Source: a bacterium SCSIO 12643
GTDB taxonomy: Bacteria > Bacteroidota > Bacteroidia > Flavobacteriales_G > Salibacteraceae
Length of the DNA stretch: 64,000 nt
Direction: 5' to 3'
Assembly (NCBI GenBank): GCA_024398135.1
Contig: CP073750.1
Coordinates: forward strand, 2,480,001-2,544,000
A program made the translations under genes and the position numbers. Below the pieces are notes generated by a model that worked only from the letters and a program-made list of their open reading frames with translations, did no database searches and was not told the origin of the DNA. Of this stretch, positions 17,131-26,301 are shown piece after piece (the first letter of the stretch is position 1; every line of letters begins with the position of its first letter).

Positions 17131-18426
17131 TTAAAAGGAGTCTGTAGAGCTTGAGGAGTCGCTATTACCTGATGATTTATTTTTGTTGAAGGCAAACGAC
17201 ATGGTGAATTGTAGCGTATTAGCCAATGGAGATTGTCCATAAGATACTTGACTACCAATATAGAAAGGAACCAAATAGGCAATGTCCATAGCGAATACAT
17301 TGTATTTTAATCCAACTCCGAAGGATAAGTATTTTCTGTTCCCTTTTGTGTCATGTTCCGCAAAATATCCCATTCGGGCAGCAAATACTTTATTGTACCA
17401 ATATTCCATACCGAAACCAAAGTACAACTCTCGAAGTTCTTCATTTAGTACACTTCCTGACTCGATTTCAGCCATTCCATCAGCATTTAAGATATAATTC
17501 CCGCTATTGTCTTTTAACGGTTCTCCCGGTGCATCAGACCAACTTGAGAATATAGCGTTTGCAGGAGATCTATTCGGGTCTTTTCCCGCAACAATTTGAT
17601 TGGTAGAACCCACCTTTCCATAAATAGGAGGGGTAGGAACTAATAATTTATTCATATCGAAAACGATCGCAAAATCATTATAATCATCCAAGTGAATAGT
17701 TAAGCCACTACCAAACTTAAAGTTTTGAGGTAAAAAATCTTGTTGATTGATATCTGAATAGGCCATTTTATTTCCAATGTTGGAAATTCCCATTCCAAAA
17801 GTTAATGTAGCATCTTTATCTCCAACACTGATATCATCGTTTTGATAATAAGAGAAAATGTCTGAAGCGACAGCTAGCCCAGCTTTAGTATCTGCTCCAC
17901 CAACGCTTTGACCACCTGTAAGGTTCGAATAAATAAATCGTAATGAAATACTCATGGAAAATCTTTCAGATAGTTTTCTAGAATAAGCACCATCTAATGC
18001 AAATTCATTAGGTTGATGCGAAATGGTTGGGTTTCCAAACTCATCCGTAAATTGAATTTCTCCCAAAGTAAAGTATCTTAATGACCCACCAATGGCAGAC
18101 ATTTTATCGATTTTTTTAACACCCGTTAAATAGGATAAACTAATTCCAGGAACCAGAGTGGATAACCATGGGGTATATGAAAGACCTAAAACGGCATCTT
18201 CTTCTATGAAAGAAAGTTTCGCTGGATTGTGGTAATTGTCGTATACATCAGGACTTGTTGCTGCTCCGGCCGAACCTAAAGCTCCATGTCTAGCATCAGG
18301 GTTGATGGTTAAAAATGGTACAGCTGTAGTAATTGGATTTTGTCTTTGATCTTGCCCAAATGTTTCAACTGAATAGCAACTGATTAGTACAGCTGATAGA
18401 ATAAAAACTATTTTTTTCGAATTCAT
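17131..18426 (-). CDS. porV: T9SS outer-membrane shuttle protein PorV (LptO)
   Basis: 431 residues with a signal peptide and a FadL-like barrel. The mature start TTAVPFLTINPDARHGALG, with the Pro-Asp-Ala-Arg core, is diagnostic of PorV. PorV collects T9SS cargo at the outer membrane and carries it to the PorU sortase-like complex. The protein ends in a Ser-rich tail. It is 64 bp downstream of porU on the same strand. A TATATTTG (minus strand, 18457-18450) lies about 25 bp before the start, so it may also have its own promoter. Confidence 0.93.
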   Translation of the reverse strand: MNSKKIVFILSAVLISCYSVETFGQDQRQNPITTAVPFLTINPDARHGALGSAGAATSPDVYDNYHNPAKLSFIEEDAVLGLSYTPWLSTLVPGISLSYLTGVKKIDKMSAIGGSLRYFTLGEIQFTDEFGNPTISHQPNEFALDGAYSRKLSERFSMSISLRFIYSNLTGGQSVGGADTKAGLAVASDIFSYYQNDDISVGDKDATLTFGMGISNIGNKMAYSDINQQDFLPQNFKFGSGLTIHLDDYNDFAIVFDMNKLLVPTPPIYGKVGSTNQIVAGKDPNRSPANAIFSSWSDAPGEPLKDNSGNYILNADGMAEIESGSVLNEELRELYFGFGMEYWYNKVFAARMGYFAEHDTKGNRKYLSFGVGLKYNVFAMDIAYLVPFYIGSQVSYGQSPLANTLQFTMSFAFNKNKSSGNSDSSSSTDSF

Positions 18427-18489
18427 TATATAGATAATATATAGTCTGGCAAATATAGAGAGATAAACGACACTTTTTAAAGGATGTTA

Positions 18490-21400
18490 TTATAGAATGA
18501 CAATTTTTTCGAATTTTTCGACTGTTTGGCCAAAACTATTGGTAACCTTTACCTTATAAACATAGGTGCCTTTACCTATTCTGTCTCCGTATTCATCTCT
18601 ACCATCCCAGTTAATAGGACCAACTCTATAGCTGTCACCTTGCTCAATGTGGTCAATGGTCTTAACCAGCTTTCCACTAATTGTGAAAATCTGAATACGT
18701 ACATCCAGTTGTTGACCTAATGCATTGTGATCAAAATAAAAGTCAGTATTGGTAGTAAATGGATTTGGATAATTTAGAACGTGATCAATATTAAAGGTTG
18801 CCGATTTACTTACATAAAATTCAATTTCGGCTTCACTGGAATTATTATAAACGTCCCAAACTTTTAATCTTAGTGTATGTTTACCTTCTGATAAGTTATT
18901 TAGATTATAAGATATGGTGCCTCTTTGATAGGAGTTGAGATCGGACTCATAATAATCATTTAAGATTAGAGAGTTAGCCGTATTGTTATCAATAATCGCA
19001 ACGATATCGTGTCCAATTCCATTCCCTACAGTATTAATTCCGTTTTCATCGAATACTTTGGCATAAATCATTGGATTTTCATCTGTCATACCTCCCATAA
19101 CAAAAGACTCATCATTCATCCACAAGTTGATAGTCGGTCCCACTTTATCTGCGTCAGGATTTCCATCTCTACCACCAATTTGGAAAGTCTCATCACTCCC
19201 AGTGGCATCAGTAATGCCATTTTCAGCATAATAACTAATTTTTCCGGCACCATATTTAAAATCTATGTCTTTTGGTACGATGAAAGAGAACTCGAAGTTT
19301 CCGTTTTTTACAGATGCTTTTCCATTAAACAGCGCATTGTTTTGCGTTTCGAATACCATAACCCCATGTCCATCATTGTTTAATGTGGACTGTTTTTTTC
19401 TTTGGCTGTAAATAGTTGGATAAACCACACCATTAAAATTTTCCAGTTTTTGCCCGAACTGGTCTGTAACAATACCTGAAATGGTCACTTTTTGGAGTGA
19501 TTTAATGGTGTCAGGAACCGAAGTGGATTGAACCACATGTTCAGGATATGACATTTGAGCCGCAGGATCTCCCAGTAAAGAGAAGTTTCTGTAATTAATA
19601 TTTGATCCTCCAACTTTTGAAATTCTTAGAAGATCTCCTAACCGTGGCCATTCCCCATCTACTTTTTCAAAAGCCACCGCAAAGAATTTTTGCGTTAATT
19701 CAAAATTTGGAGAAGAATAAACCAGTCTGGTGGTGGTTAATAAGCCCATAGCTGCACCTTCTGGGTTTAATAACGTGAACTCTCCGGCTGATGTTCTCTC
19801 CGGGTCATCGAATCGACTAAACTCACACGTAGCGGTAACATATAATGCTAAGGCGTCTAGATTTTGATAACCTTTGATTTGAGTTAGTCCCAGAATTCGC
19901 TCGTGTGCGAGACCCAATTCTCCACCATGTCCCACATAATTGATGATTTTACTACCTTTCTCGGTAGCTTTATCAATGGCAATATTGACATCCGGGTAAG
20001 TACTTCCTCCGGCATTACTGACTTGTTGATATGCATCCAGATAGATTTTATTAATGTTATAATTAGGATATGTGGTATCAATCTTTGTGGCCAGAAAGTC
20101 GGATTGTTTCATATGAACGTTTCCATCTTCATCATCTCCTATAAAAGTGAGACGATTTCTCCAGGGACGCATGCAAGATGGACTAGACATATAATGGATG
20201 GTCTTATTGATTACATCCTGCGCCTGGGTAGTATTGTTAACCATGATACGACCAATACCAATATCCAAAGTAGAGGAGAGCTGATCACTTTCATTATCAT
20301 CTAAAAAACCGACATAGTCATCACTTACATAGGATCCTAATGGGGAATGAGAGTTCCAGGATTGATATGCAGGTACAAAGTTGGTATTACCCGGAAGGCG
20401 ATTTTTATAGTCATAAGAAGCATCTCCCAGAAGCAAAACATACTTCAACATTTTTGATGGATCATTTCCTGCTCGGTCATAAAGCATTTTATTAAACGAT
20501 TTGATAGCAGTAATGTCCTGACTTCCAGAAGAAAACTCATTGTAAAGTTGCTGTGTAGTCACTACCACCGTGTTTAGATTACTATTGTTTCTATGAAAAT
20601 TTGCAAGTTGGTTCGCCTGACTAATAAAATCTGGGTGTGTTACAATAACATAATCTGCAGATTGGATACTGTGAAGGTCTTGGTTGGCCACTTTACCAAA
20701 GTTCTTAACTTTCAAAAAGTTTGAATTACTAAAGGCTACAAATTCATTGATTTGTCCACCAGAGGCCTTAAAGCTATTTGCGGTAACAGTCACCTCATTG
20801 ACTTCCGTTGGTTTTGTTACATTCCAAATGCGATGGCCATTCAATCCGGTCATATTATACTGGATAATATTCGCGCTTTGGGATTGAATATTTCTAAAAG
20901 GCATTTGATTTCCGACCATAGTTAACTGACGGTCACAGATGATTTCAATATAATCCAGCCACCCATTTGCAGAGGTACTTTGATCGCTAAATTGAATTCG
21001 AACATCAAAATTGTCAGATGGAACATTAAAATTATTTCTACCAGCTACAATAGCAGCATAGTCCGCATAATAACCACCAGATACTCCCGGATGAGAAATA
21101 TTCAGAATATTTGTCCCGCCTACACTAAAAGCGAAAGTAGATGCACGTCCAATAACACGAAAGGCCATATTAGATTTGATTTCAGCAGTAGATCCGATAG
21201 CGTTTGGAAATGAAAAACTAAAAGATTGATCCTTATTAAATGCGAAAGCTTCACCATACCAGTTACGTCCAGATTTAACAAAGTTGAGTAAGTCAACCTC
21301 ATGATATTGAAAATCTGTAAATGAATTTACAGTTAAATCAGGAGAAGCAGTAACATTTTGCTTTGCGATTCTTTTCGGTTGTCCAATTTCATAATCTCGA

Positions 21401-22263
21401 GTGATAAAATAATATGTGGTATCAGAGAATAAATGAACTACGTGATTGAAACGATTATTTACATATTTCCAACGGTGTGGATCTTGTCCGTAAAAAAGGA
21501 TGTAATCGCCTGAATTGATAATACCATCGCCACCATCAACCACTTCGATGGCGTTTTCTTCTAAATCATCTAATCTGGGTTTTGAATTATTAAAAGGTAA
21601 GTGTCCTCCACCATTTCCAAAAACTCGTATTTGATCAGATTTTAAATCAGTAACATTAATCCCCAGAGATTGTAACTCACTATACGTGATTTGATATATA
21701 CCATCTTGAGTAACACCAACTTTCACCCAATCACCGTACCTCAACACAGAATTAACTTTAAAGTTCATTTGAGCCGCTGTGCTGCTTCTTTCATTTGTTG
21801 GAGTAATATCATAAGAAAATGAAGTGACTTTATAAATTTCACCAGTAGCCGGATTCTTATAAAGCGGATTGAATGAAATGGTTACAATAGGTTTCTTACG
21901 ATACCACGTTACCTGAGATTTAGATTCTACTTTATAAGGAATATTTTTATTTAGTAGTGCAGATTGTTCTTCAAAAGAAAGAGGTTCGGATGATTCTATA
22001 TTAATATTTACTTGAGCATTATTCGCAGAAGAAGGTAAAAAAATGGTTTTAGAAAATAGAGGTAATGAATCGTAGGGGAAGTTGAAAGTTGCATGGTCAA
22101 ATTGTAATAAAGTGATATCAGATTCATCAAAATCTTTAAAAGTTATTGGGTTTAACCAATTGATATCTACTCGTTTATTTAAAGATCTATCGATGGTGGA
22201 CAACTGTCCAAATGCACTTGCAGCCACGAAAAGAATAAGGAAATTGAGCAATATTTTTCTCAT
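18490..22263 (-). CDS. porU: T9SS C-terminal-signal peptidase/sortase PorU
   Basis: 1257 residues, close to the usual length. A signal peptide is followed by a long N-terminal region and a gingipain-like C25 peptidase domain. The catalytic His779 is in YVGHGGELG and Cys813 in VTATCEFSRF. The C-terminus has YPNPFTTNTDFYFDH and a FlgD-like end with GTYVYKVKVT, as PorU itself carries a CTD-like domain. It removes the C-terminal signal of T9SS cargo at the cell surface. It is upstream of porV and divergent from a PorP/SprF gene. Confidence 0.95.
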   Translation of the reverse strand: MRKILLNFLILFVAASAFGQLSTIDRSLNKRVDINWLNPITFKDFDESDITLLQFDHATFNFPYDSLPLFSKTIFLPSSANNAQVNINIESSEPLSFEEQSALLNKNIPYKVESKSQVTWYRKKPIVTISFNPLYKNPATGEIYKVTSFSYDITPTNERSSTAAQMNFKVNSVLRYGDWVKVGVTQDGIYQITYSELQSLGINVTDLKSDQIRVFGNGGGHLPFNNSKPRLDDLEENAIEVVDGGDGIINSGDYILFYGQDPHRWKYVNNRFNHVVHLFSDTTYYFITRDYEIGQPKRIAKQNVTASPDLTVNSFTDFQYHEVDLLNFVKSGRNWYGEAFAFNKDQSFSFSFPNAIGSTAEIKSNMAFRVIGRASTFAFSVGGTNILNISHPGVSGGYYADYAAIVAGRNNFNVPSDNFDVRIQFSDQSTSANGWLDYIEIICDRQLTMVGNQMPFRNIQSQSANIIQYNMTGLNGHRIWNVTKPTEVNEVTVTANSFKASGGQINEFVAFSNSNFLKVKNFGKVANQDLHSIQSADYVIVTHPDFISQANQLANFHRNNSNLNTVVVTTQQLYNEFSSGSQDITAIKSFNKMLYDRAGNDPSKMLKYVLLLGDASYDYKNRLPGNTNFVPAYQSWNSHSPLGSYVSDDYVGFLDDNESDQLSSTLDIGIGRIMVNNTTQAQDVINKTIHYMSSPSCMRPWRNRLTFIGDDEDGNVHMKQSDFLATKIDTTYPNYNINKIYLDAYQQVSNAGGSTYPDVNIAIDKATEKGSKIINYVGHGGELGLAHERILGLTQIKGYQNLDALALYVTATCEFSRFDDPERTSAGEFTLLNPEGAAMGLLTTTRLVYSSPNFELTQKFFAVAFEKVDGEWPRLGDLLRISKVGGSNINYRNFSLLGDPAAQMSYPEHVVQSTSVPDTIKSLQKVTISGIVTDQFGQKLENFNGVVYPTIYSQRKKQSTLNNDGHGVMVFETQNNALFNGKASVKNGNFEFSFIVPKDIDFKYGAGKISYYAENGITDATGSDETFQIGGRDGNPDADKVGPTINLWMNDESFVMGGMTDENPMIYAKVFDENGINTVGNGIGHDIVAIIDNNTANSLILNDYYESDLNSYQRGTISYNLNNLSEGKHTLRLKVWDVYNNSSEAEIEFYVSKSATFNIDHVLNYPNPFTTNTDFYFDHNALGQQLDVRIQIFTISGKLVKTIDHIEQGDSYRVGPINWDGRDEYGDRIGKGTYVYKVKVTNSFGQTVEKFEKIVIL

Positions 22264-22424
22264 CTTATAGTTTATTTTGTCTTTAAATTAATTATCACAA
22301 TTTAATATGTGGTCTGAAAACGAAAGTATAGTTTAAATATTGCCAAAGATCAATTTGAGCTGAAATTCTGGTTTCACAAGTAAAAATAATTCGCTATACT
22401 TGCCACGTGCAACACAAAATAGAT

Positions 22425-23408
22425 ATGCTTAAAAATAAAACACTCCACATCACTTTGGCGTTATTGCTGGTGTTTGGACTTGTGTCGAGGTCTTTCGCGC
22501 AGGATCCTCAGTTTTCGCAATTTTATGCTAATCCGTTGTACACAAACCCTGCTTTTGCAGGTTCTGAGATTTGTCCACGTGTTGTCTTAAACTATCGTAA
22601 TCAGTGGCCAAAGTTACCAGGTGGATTTACAACTTATAGTCTTTCAGCCGACCAATATGTTGATTTTTTAAAGGGTGGATTAGGTTTGCAGATTTATCAG
22701 GATAATGCAGGAAATAATACAATCAAGACATTCAATGTTTCGTTATCCTATGCTTATACTTTAGAAATCAATAGAGATTTATCTTTGAAATTTGGAGCCC
22801 AGGGAGCGTATTGGCAAAAATCTTTGGAATGGGATCAATTGACTTTTGGAGATATGATTGATCCAAGATATGGCTTTGTATATTCTACAAATGAACCTTT
22901 TGGAGATGAAAGTGTGAATGCTCCTGATTTTTCTGCGGGAATGTTATTATATAGCCATGATTGGTTTATTGGTGGTTCTGTACATCACCTGGCACAGCCG
23001 GTAGAGAGTTTCTTTGGATTGAATGATGCAGTATTATATAGAAAGTACACTTTTCAAGCTGGAGCAACTTTTGCTATAGACAAAAGACACCCGGATGAAG
23101 GGTCTATTTCTCCTAATGTAATTTATATGCAGCAAGGAGAATCTCAGCAATTCAATATGGGTATGTATGGACGAATGAGTGTCTTTACAGTTGGATTCTG
23201 GTATCGATTTAATACATTGAATAGTGATGCAATGATTATATTGGTAGGATTACAAAATGACGATTTTAAATTTGGATATAGTTACGATATAACAGTTTCG
23301 AAATTAAATAATTCTACAGGTGGCGCACATGAGTTGTCGCTAGGATTAAAACTTAAATGTCACAAGAAAAAACGTAGACTTCGTAAGCTGCCATGTCCAA
23401 CTTGGTAG
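22425..23408 (+). CDS. PorP/SprF-family T9SS outer-membrane protein
   Basis: 327 residues from the ATG at 22425; a GTG six codons upstream is less convincing. A signal peptide ends in RSFAQ, and the mature protein begins DPQFSQFYANPLYTNPAFAG, the hallmark of the PorP/SprF family. The rest is a 14-strand-like barrel. Family members help attach or secrete particular cargo, often one encoded next to them, especially SprB-like proteins with type B tails. Here no such cargo is adjacent. The gene sits between porU and gldJ, 52 bp before gldJ, so it may belong to the core apparatus. A specific pairing with the adhesin at 36891 is possible but unproven. Confidence 0.9.
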   Translation: MLKNKTLHITLALLLVFGLVSRSFAQDPQFSQFYANPLYTNPAFAGSEICPRVVLNYRNQWPKLPGGFTTYSLSADQYVDFLKGGLGLQIYQDNAGNNTIKTFNVSLSYAYTLEINRDLSLKFGAQGAYWQKSLEWDQLTFGDMIDPRYGFVYSTNEPFGDESVNAPDFSAGMLLYSHDWFIGGSVHHLAQPVESFFGLNDAVLYRKYTFQAGATFAIDKRHPDEGSISPNVIYMQQGESQQFNMGMYGRMSVFTVGFWYRFNTLNSDAMIILVGLQNDDFKFGYSYDITVSKLNNSTGGAHELSLGLKLKCHKKKRRLRKLPCPTW

Positions 23409-23460
23409 TGAAAATTAAAATATTAATTTTACAACTGCGTTATAGCGTACTAAAACAAGC

Positions 23461-24936
23461 ATGATGAAAAAGACAATATTAGCTTTAACTGCTGTTTCTT
23501 TGATAATGGCTTCTTGTAATTATGAGCAATCTGCGGTTACAGGATGGGATTATGATAACAAAGAAAATGGTGATTTTCAGAAGGCTCCGTTTGTAGAGCA
23601 AGAAACCGGTCCTAATTTAGTGTTAATCGAAGGTGGTACCTTTACTATGGGTAGGGTAACCGATGATGTAATGCGCAATTGGGAAAATACACCAAGACGT
23701 GTTTCTGTTTCTTCTTTTTATATTGACGAAACCGAGGTTCGTAATCTGGACTGGTTAGAATATATGTACTGGGTAAAGAGAATTTATCAGGATGATTATC
23801 CGGAAGTTTACGAAGCGTCTTTACCAGATACTTTAGTATGGCGTGATAAGTTGGCTTATAACGAGCCTTACGTAGATTATTATTTACGTCACCCGGCTAC
23901 CAGAGATTATCCGGTTGTTGGTGTAAGTTGGAAACAAGCAACTGAATTTTGTGCATGGAGAACTGATCGTGTGAATGAGCAAATCATGATTCGCGAAGGT
24001 TTTTACAATCACAATCCAAATCAAGTTTCTGATGATAACTTTAATACTGATGCGTATTTATATGGACAGTATGAAGGAGATAAGAATACTGATGGGGTAG
24101 ATTGGGATGGTCCGAATAGTCCGGGATACAGAAATGTAAAAATGGAAGATGGTATTTTATTACCAAAATACAGACTTCCTACCGAAGCTGAATGGGAATT
24201 TGCGGCATATGGATTGATTGGAAATTCATTCGGTGAAAATGTGTTAGAAGGAAGACAATGGCCTTGGAATGGTCATGCAATGCGTAATCCTGAAGATGCG
24301 TATATGGGGGCTATGTTAGCAAACTACAAAAGAGGTAGAGGTGATAACATGGGACTTGCAGGTGCTTTAAATGATAATGCAGATATTACAGCTCCAGTAT
24401 ATCAATATTGGCCAAATGATTATGGACTTTATAACATGGCTGGTAACGTAAATGAGTGGGTGATGGACGTATATCGTGCGGCTACTTCAGAAGATGAGTC
24501 TGATTTTAGATCTTTTAGAGGTAATGTTTATAAGAAGATTGCAAGAGATGAAGATGGTTATGTTGCGGAAAAAGATTCTTTAGGTAGAATGATCTATGTG
24601 GATGTTGAAGCTGCAGATGCAAAAGATCGTAGAAACTATAGAAGAGCTGATAATATTAATTATCTGGATGGTGATTTTGAATCTCAATATAACGAGTCTG
24701 TTTGGAAAGATGCTGAGGTTGAGGGGACAGAAACAAACGGTATGTATGAGTATGGTGTGACATCTTTGGTGACTGACCATTCAAGAGTGTATAAAGGAGG
24801 TTCCTGGAAAGACAGAGCGTACTGGTTACACCCAGGTACAAGAAGATTCTTAAATGAGGAATTATCTACTGATCATATTGGATTTAGATGTGCAATGGAT
24901 CGTTTAGGTTCTCCAACAGGATTAGGATCTAGATAA
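23461..24936 (+). CDS. gldJ: Gliding motility/T9SS lipoprotein GldJ
   Basis: 491 residues with a lipoprotein signal (IMASC, Cys19) and a formylglycine-generating-enzyme-like domain: LVLIEGGTFTMGR near 60, YRLPTEAEWEFAAYG, MAGNVNEWVMDV and GFRCAMD at the end. GldJ is a periplasmic, outer-membrane-anchored relative of GldK that stabilises the T9SS core. Its position beside porU/porV and murF supports GldJ over GldK, which normally sits with gldL, gldM and gldN. A strong terminator follows. Confidence 0.93.
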   Translation: MMKKTILALTAVSLIMASCNYEQSAVTGWDYDNKENGDFQKAPFVEQETGPNLVLIEGGTFTMGRVTDDVMRNWENTPRRVSVSSFYIDETEVRNLDWLEYMYWVKRIYQDDYPEVYEASLPDTLVWRDKLAYNEPYVDYYLRHPATRDYPVVGVSWKQATEFCAWRTDRVNEQIMIREGFYNHNPNQVSDDNFNTDAYLYGQYEGDKNTDGVDWDGPNSPGYRNVKMEDGILLPKYRLPTEAEWEFAAYGLIGNSFGENVLEGRQWPWNGHAMRNPEDAYMGAMLANYKRGRGDNMGLAGALNDNADITAPVYQYWPNDYGLYNMAGNVNEWVMDVYRAATSEDESDFRSFRGNVYKKIARDEDGYVAEKDSLGRMIYVDVEAADAKDRRNYRRADNINYLDGDFESQYNESVWKDAEVEGTETNGMYEYGVTSLVTDHSRVYKGGSWKDRAYWLHPGTRRFLNEELSTDHIGFRCAMDRLGSPTGLGSR

Positions 24937-24955
24937 GAATTAGAAACAAACTTAT

Positions 24956-24982
24956 AAGCCTCGCATTTGCGGGGCTTTTTTT
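24956..24982 (+). terminator. Intrinsic terminator of gldJ
   Basis: AAGCCTCGC (24956-24964) and GCGGGGCTT (24969-24977) pair with one G-U over a 4-nt loop, then a T tract. The loop and right arm also carry the TTG box of the murF promoter. Confidence 0.88.
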
Positions 24983-24996
24983 ATGGTATAAATTTG
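24967..24996 (+). promoter_or_regulatory. Promoter of murF, overlapping the gldJ terminator
   Basis: TTG (24967-24969), 19 nt, TAAATTTG (24989-24996). The predicted start of transcription near 25002 leaves a 17-nt leader before the ATG at 25019 and excludes the upstream TTG codon at 25001 as a start. Confidence 0.75.
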
Positions 24997-25018
24997 GACT
25001 TTGATAAATAATAACGCA

Positions 25019-26299
25019 ATGATAGAGGCACTTTATTCAGTTTATTTGGAATGTAAAGTTGTTAATACGGATACAAGAAGTATTGAACAGGGAAGTATGT
25101 TTTTTGCTCTTAAAGGGGCAAACTTTGATGGGAATAAATTTGCTGACCAGGCGATTCAATCCGGAGCGAGATATGCAGTTATTGACAATTCAGATTATCA
25201 CATTGAAGGAAAAACGATTCTGGTTGATGACGTATTAAATGCGCTTCAGGAATTAGCTAAGTATCATAGAAAACAGTTAAATATCCCAGTTATTGCAGTG
25301 ACCGGTTCTAATGGTAAGACAACTACTAAAGAATTGCTAAATGCGGTTTTATCTAAGAAGTATAATGTTGCTTTTACAAAGGGAAATCTAAACAATCATA
25401 TTGGAGTTCCTTTAACCTTATTGAGTATTGACTCTAAGCATGAAATGGCTTTGATTGAGATGGGAGATAATCATCCTAAGGAAGTGGAGTTTTTATGTGA
25501 AATTGCGTCTCCGGATTATGGCTTCGTAACGAACGTAGGAAAGGATCACTTGGAAGGGTTTGGTTCATTTGAAAGGAATATTGAAGCAAAAAAAGAAGTA
25601 TTTGATTATTTAAATCAAAATGCCGGAACCATATTTTTAGATTTATCAGATGAACTGGTGGTCAGTATGGTTGAACAAGAAGAGCGGGTAATTACTTATG
25701 GGGTGTCTCAGGCATATTCTTCGGTTGATTTTTTAGGTTCTGATCCATTATTAAGATTTAAGGATGAGTTGGGGCAGGAGATTGAAACCAATCTATTCGG
25801 TGCGTTTAATTTCAATAATATTAAACTAGCCTATTGTATAGGTAAGTATTTTGAGGTGAAATTAGAAAATATTTCAGAAGCCTTAAAAGATTACCAGCCT
25901 GATAATAATCGCTCTCAAGTTCTAAAAACAGACAAAAACACCTTGATCATGGATGCTTACAATGCGAATCCTTCTTCGGTAGAACAAGCGGTAAACAGTT
26001 TTTCAGAGATGCAAACTCAACAAGCTAAATGGGTTATTCTGGGTGATATGTATGAGTTAGGTAGTTTTAGTGAAGAGGAGCATGAAAATATGTCTAAACT
26101 GGTCGCGGAGAAAAGTTTTGAAGAGGCTTTGTTAGTTGGGGAAAACTACGCGAAAACTCGAGTGAATTCTGATGTGAAGAAATTTGAGAATAAAGAGGAT
26201 GCTGAAGTGTACATAAAAAAAATCGCCCCCGAAGGAGCGATAATTTTATTAAAAGGTTCCAGAGGTATGCGTCTGGAAACCTTTAAAGAAGTTTTGTAA
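25019..26299 (+). CDS. murF: UDP-N-acetylmuramoyl-tripeptide--D-alanyl-D-alanine ligase
   Basis: 426 residues. MurF adds D-Ala-D-Ala to the UDP-MurNAc tripeptide. The Mur ligase ATP loop VTGSNGKTTTKE is near residue 100. KGNLNNHIGVPLTLL, the central-domain FVTNVGKDHLEGFGS and the C-terminal VILGDMYELG and LLKGSRGMRLE are all conserved. The short form without long N-terminal additions is typical of the phylum. It follows gldJ and converges on an acyl-CoA dehydrogenase gene with two bases between the stops. Its 3' end carries the antisense terminator of that neighbour. Confidence 0.95.
   Translation: MIEALYSVYLECKVVNTDTRSIEQGSMFFALKGANFDGNKFADQAIQSGARYAVIDNSDYHIEGKTILVDDVLNALQELAKYHRKQLNIPVIAVTGSNGKTTTKELLNAVLSKKYNVAFTKGNLNNHIGVPLTLLSIDSKHEMALIEMGDNHPKEVEFLCEIASPDYGFVTNVGKDHLEGFGSFERNIEAKKEVFDYLNQNAGTIFLDLSDELVVSMVEQEERVITYGVSQAYSSVDFLGSDPLLRFKDELGQEIETNLFGAFNFNNIKLAYCIGKYFEVKLENISEALKDYQPDNNRSQVLKTDKNTLIMDAYNANPSSVEQAVNSFSEMQTQQAKWVILGDMYELGSFSEEEHENMSKLVAEKSFEEALLVGENYAKTRVNSDVKKFENKEDAEVYIKKIAPEGAIILLKGSRGMRLETFKEVL
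26215..26241 (-). terminator. Terminator of the acyl-CoA dehydrogenase gene, inside murF
   Basis: On the minus strand ATCGCTCC (26241-26234), loop TTCG, GGGGCGAT (26229-26222) form an 8-bp stem with one G-U, followed by seven T (26221-26215). It lies about 60 bp past the stop of the leftward gene and is wholly inside the murF coding sequence. Confidence 0.8.
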
Positions 26300-26301
26300 T
26301 A

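Noticed and set aside
25001-25018. TTG start for murF at 25001
   Set aside because: The predicted transcription start near 25002 lies at or after it, and the protein family begins at the ATG at 25019.
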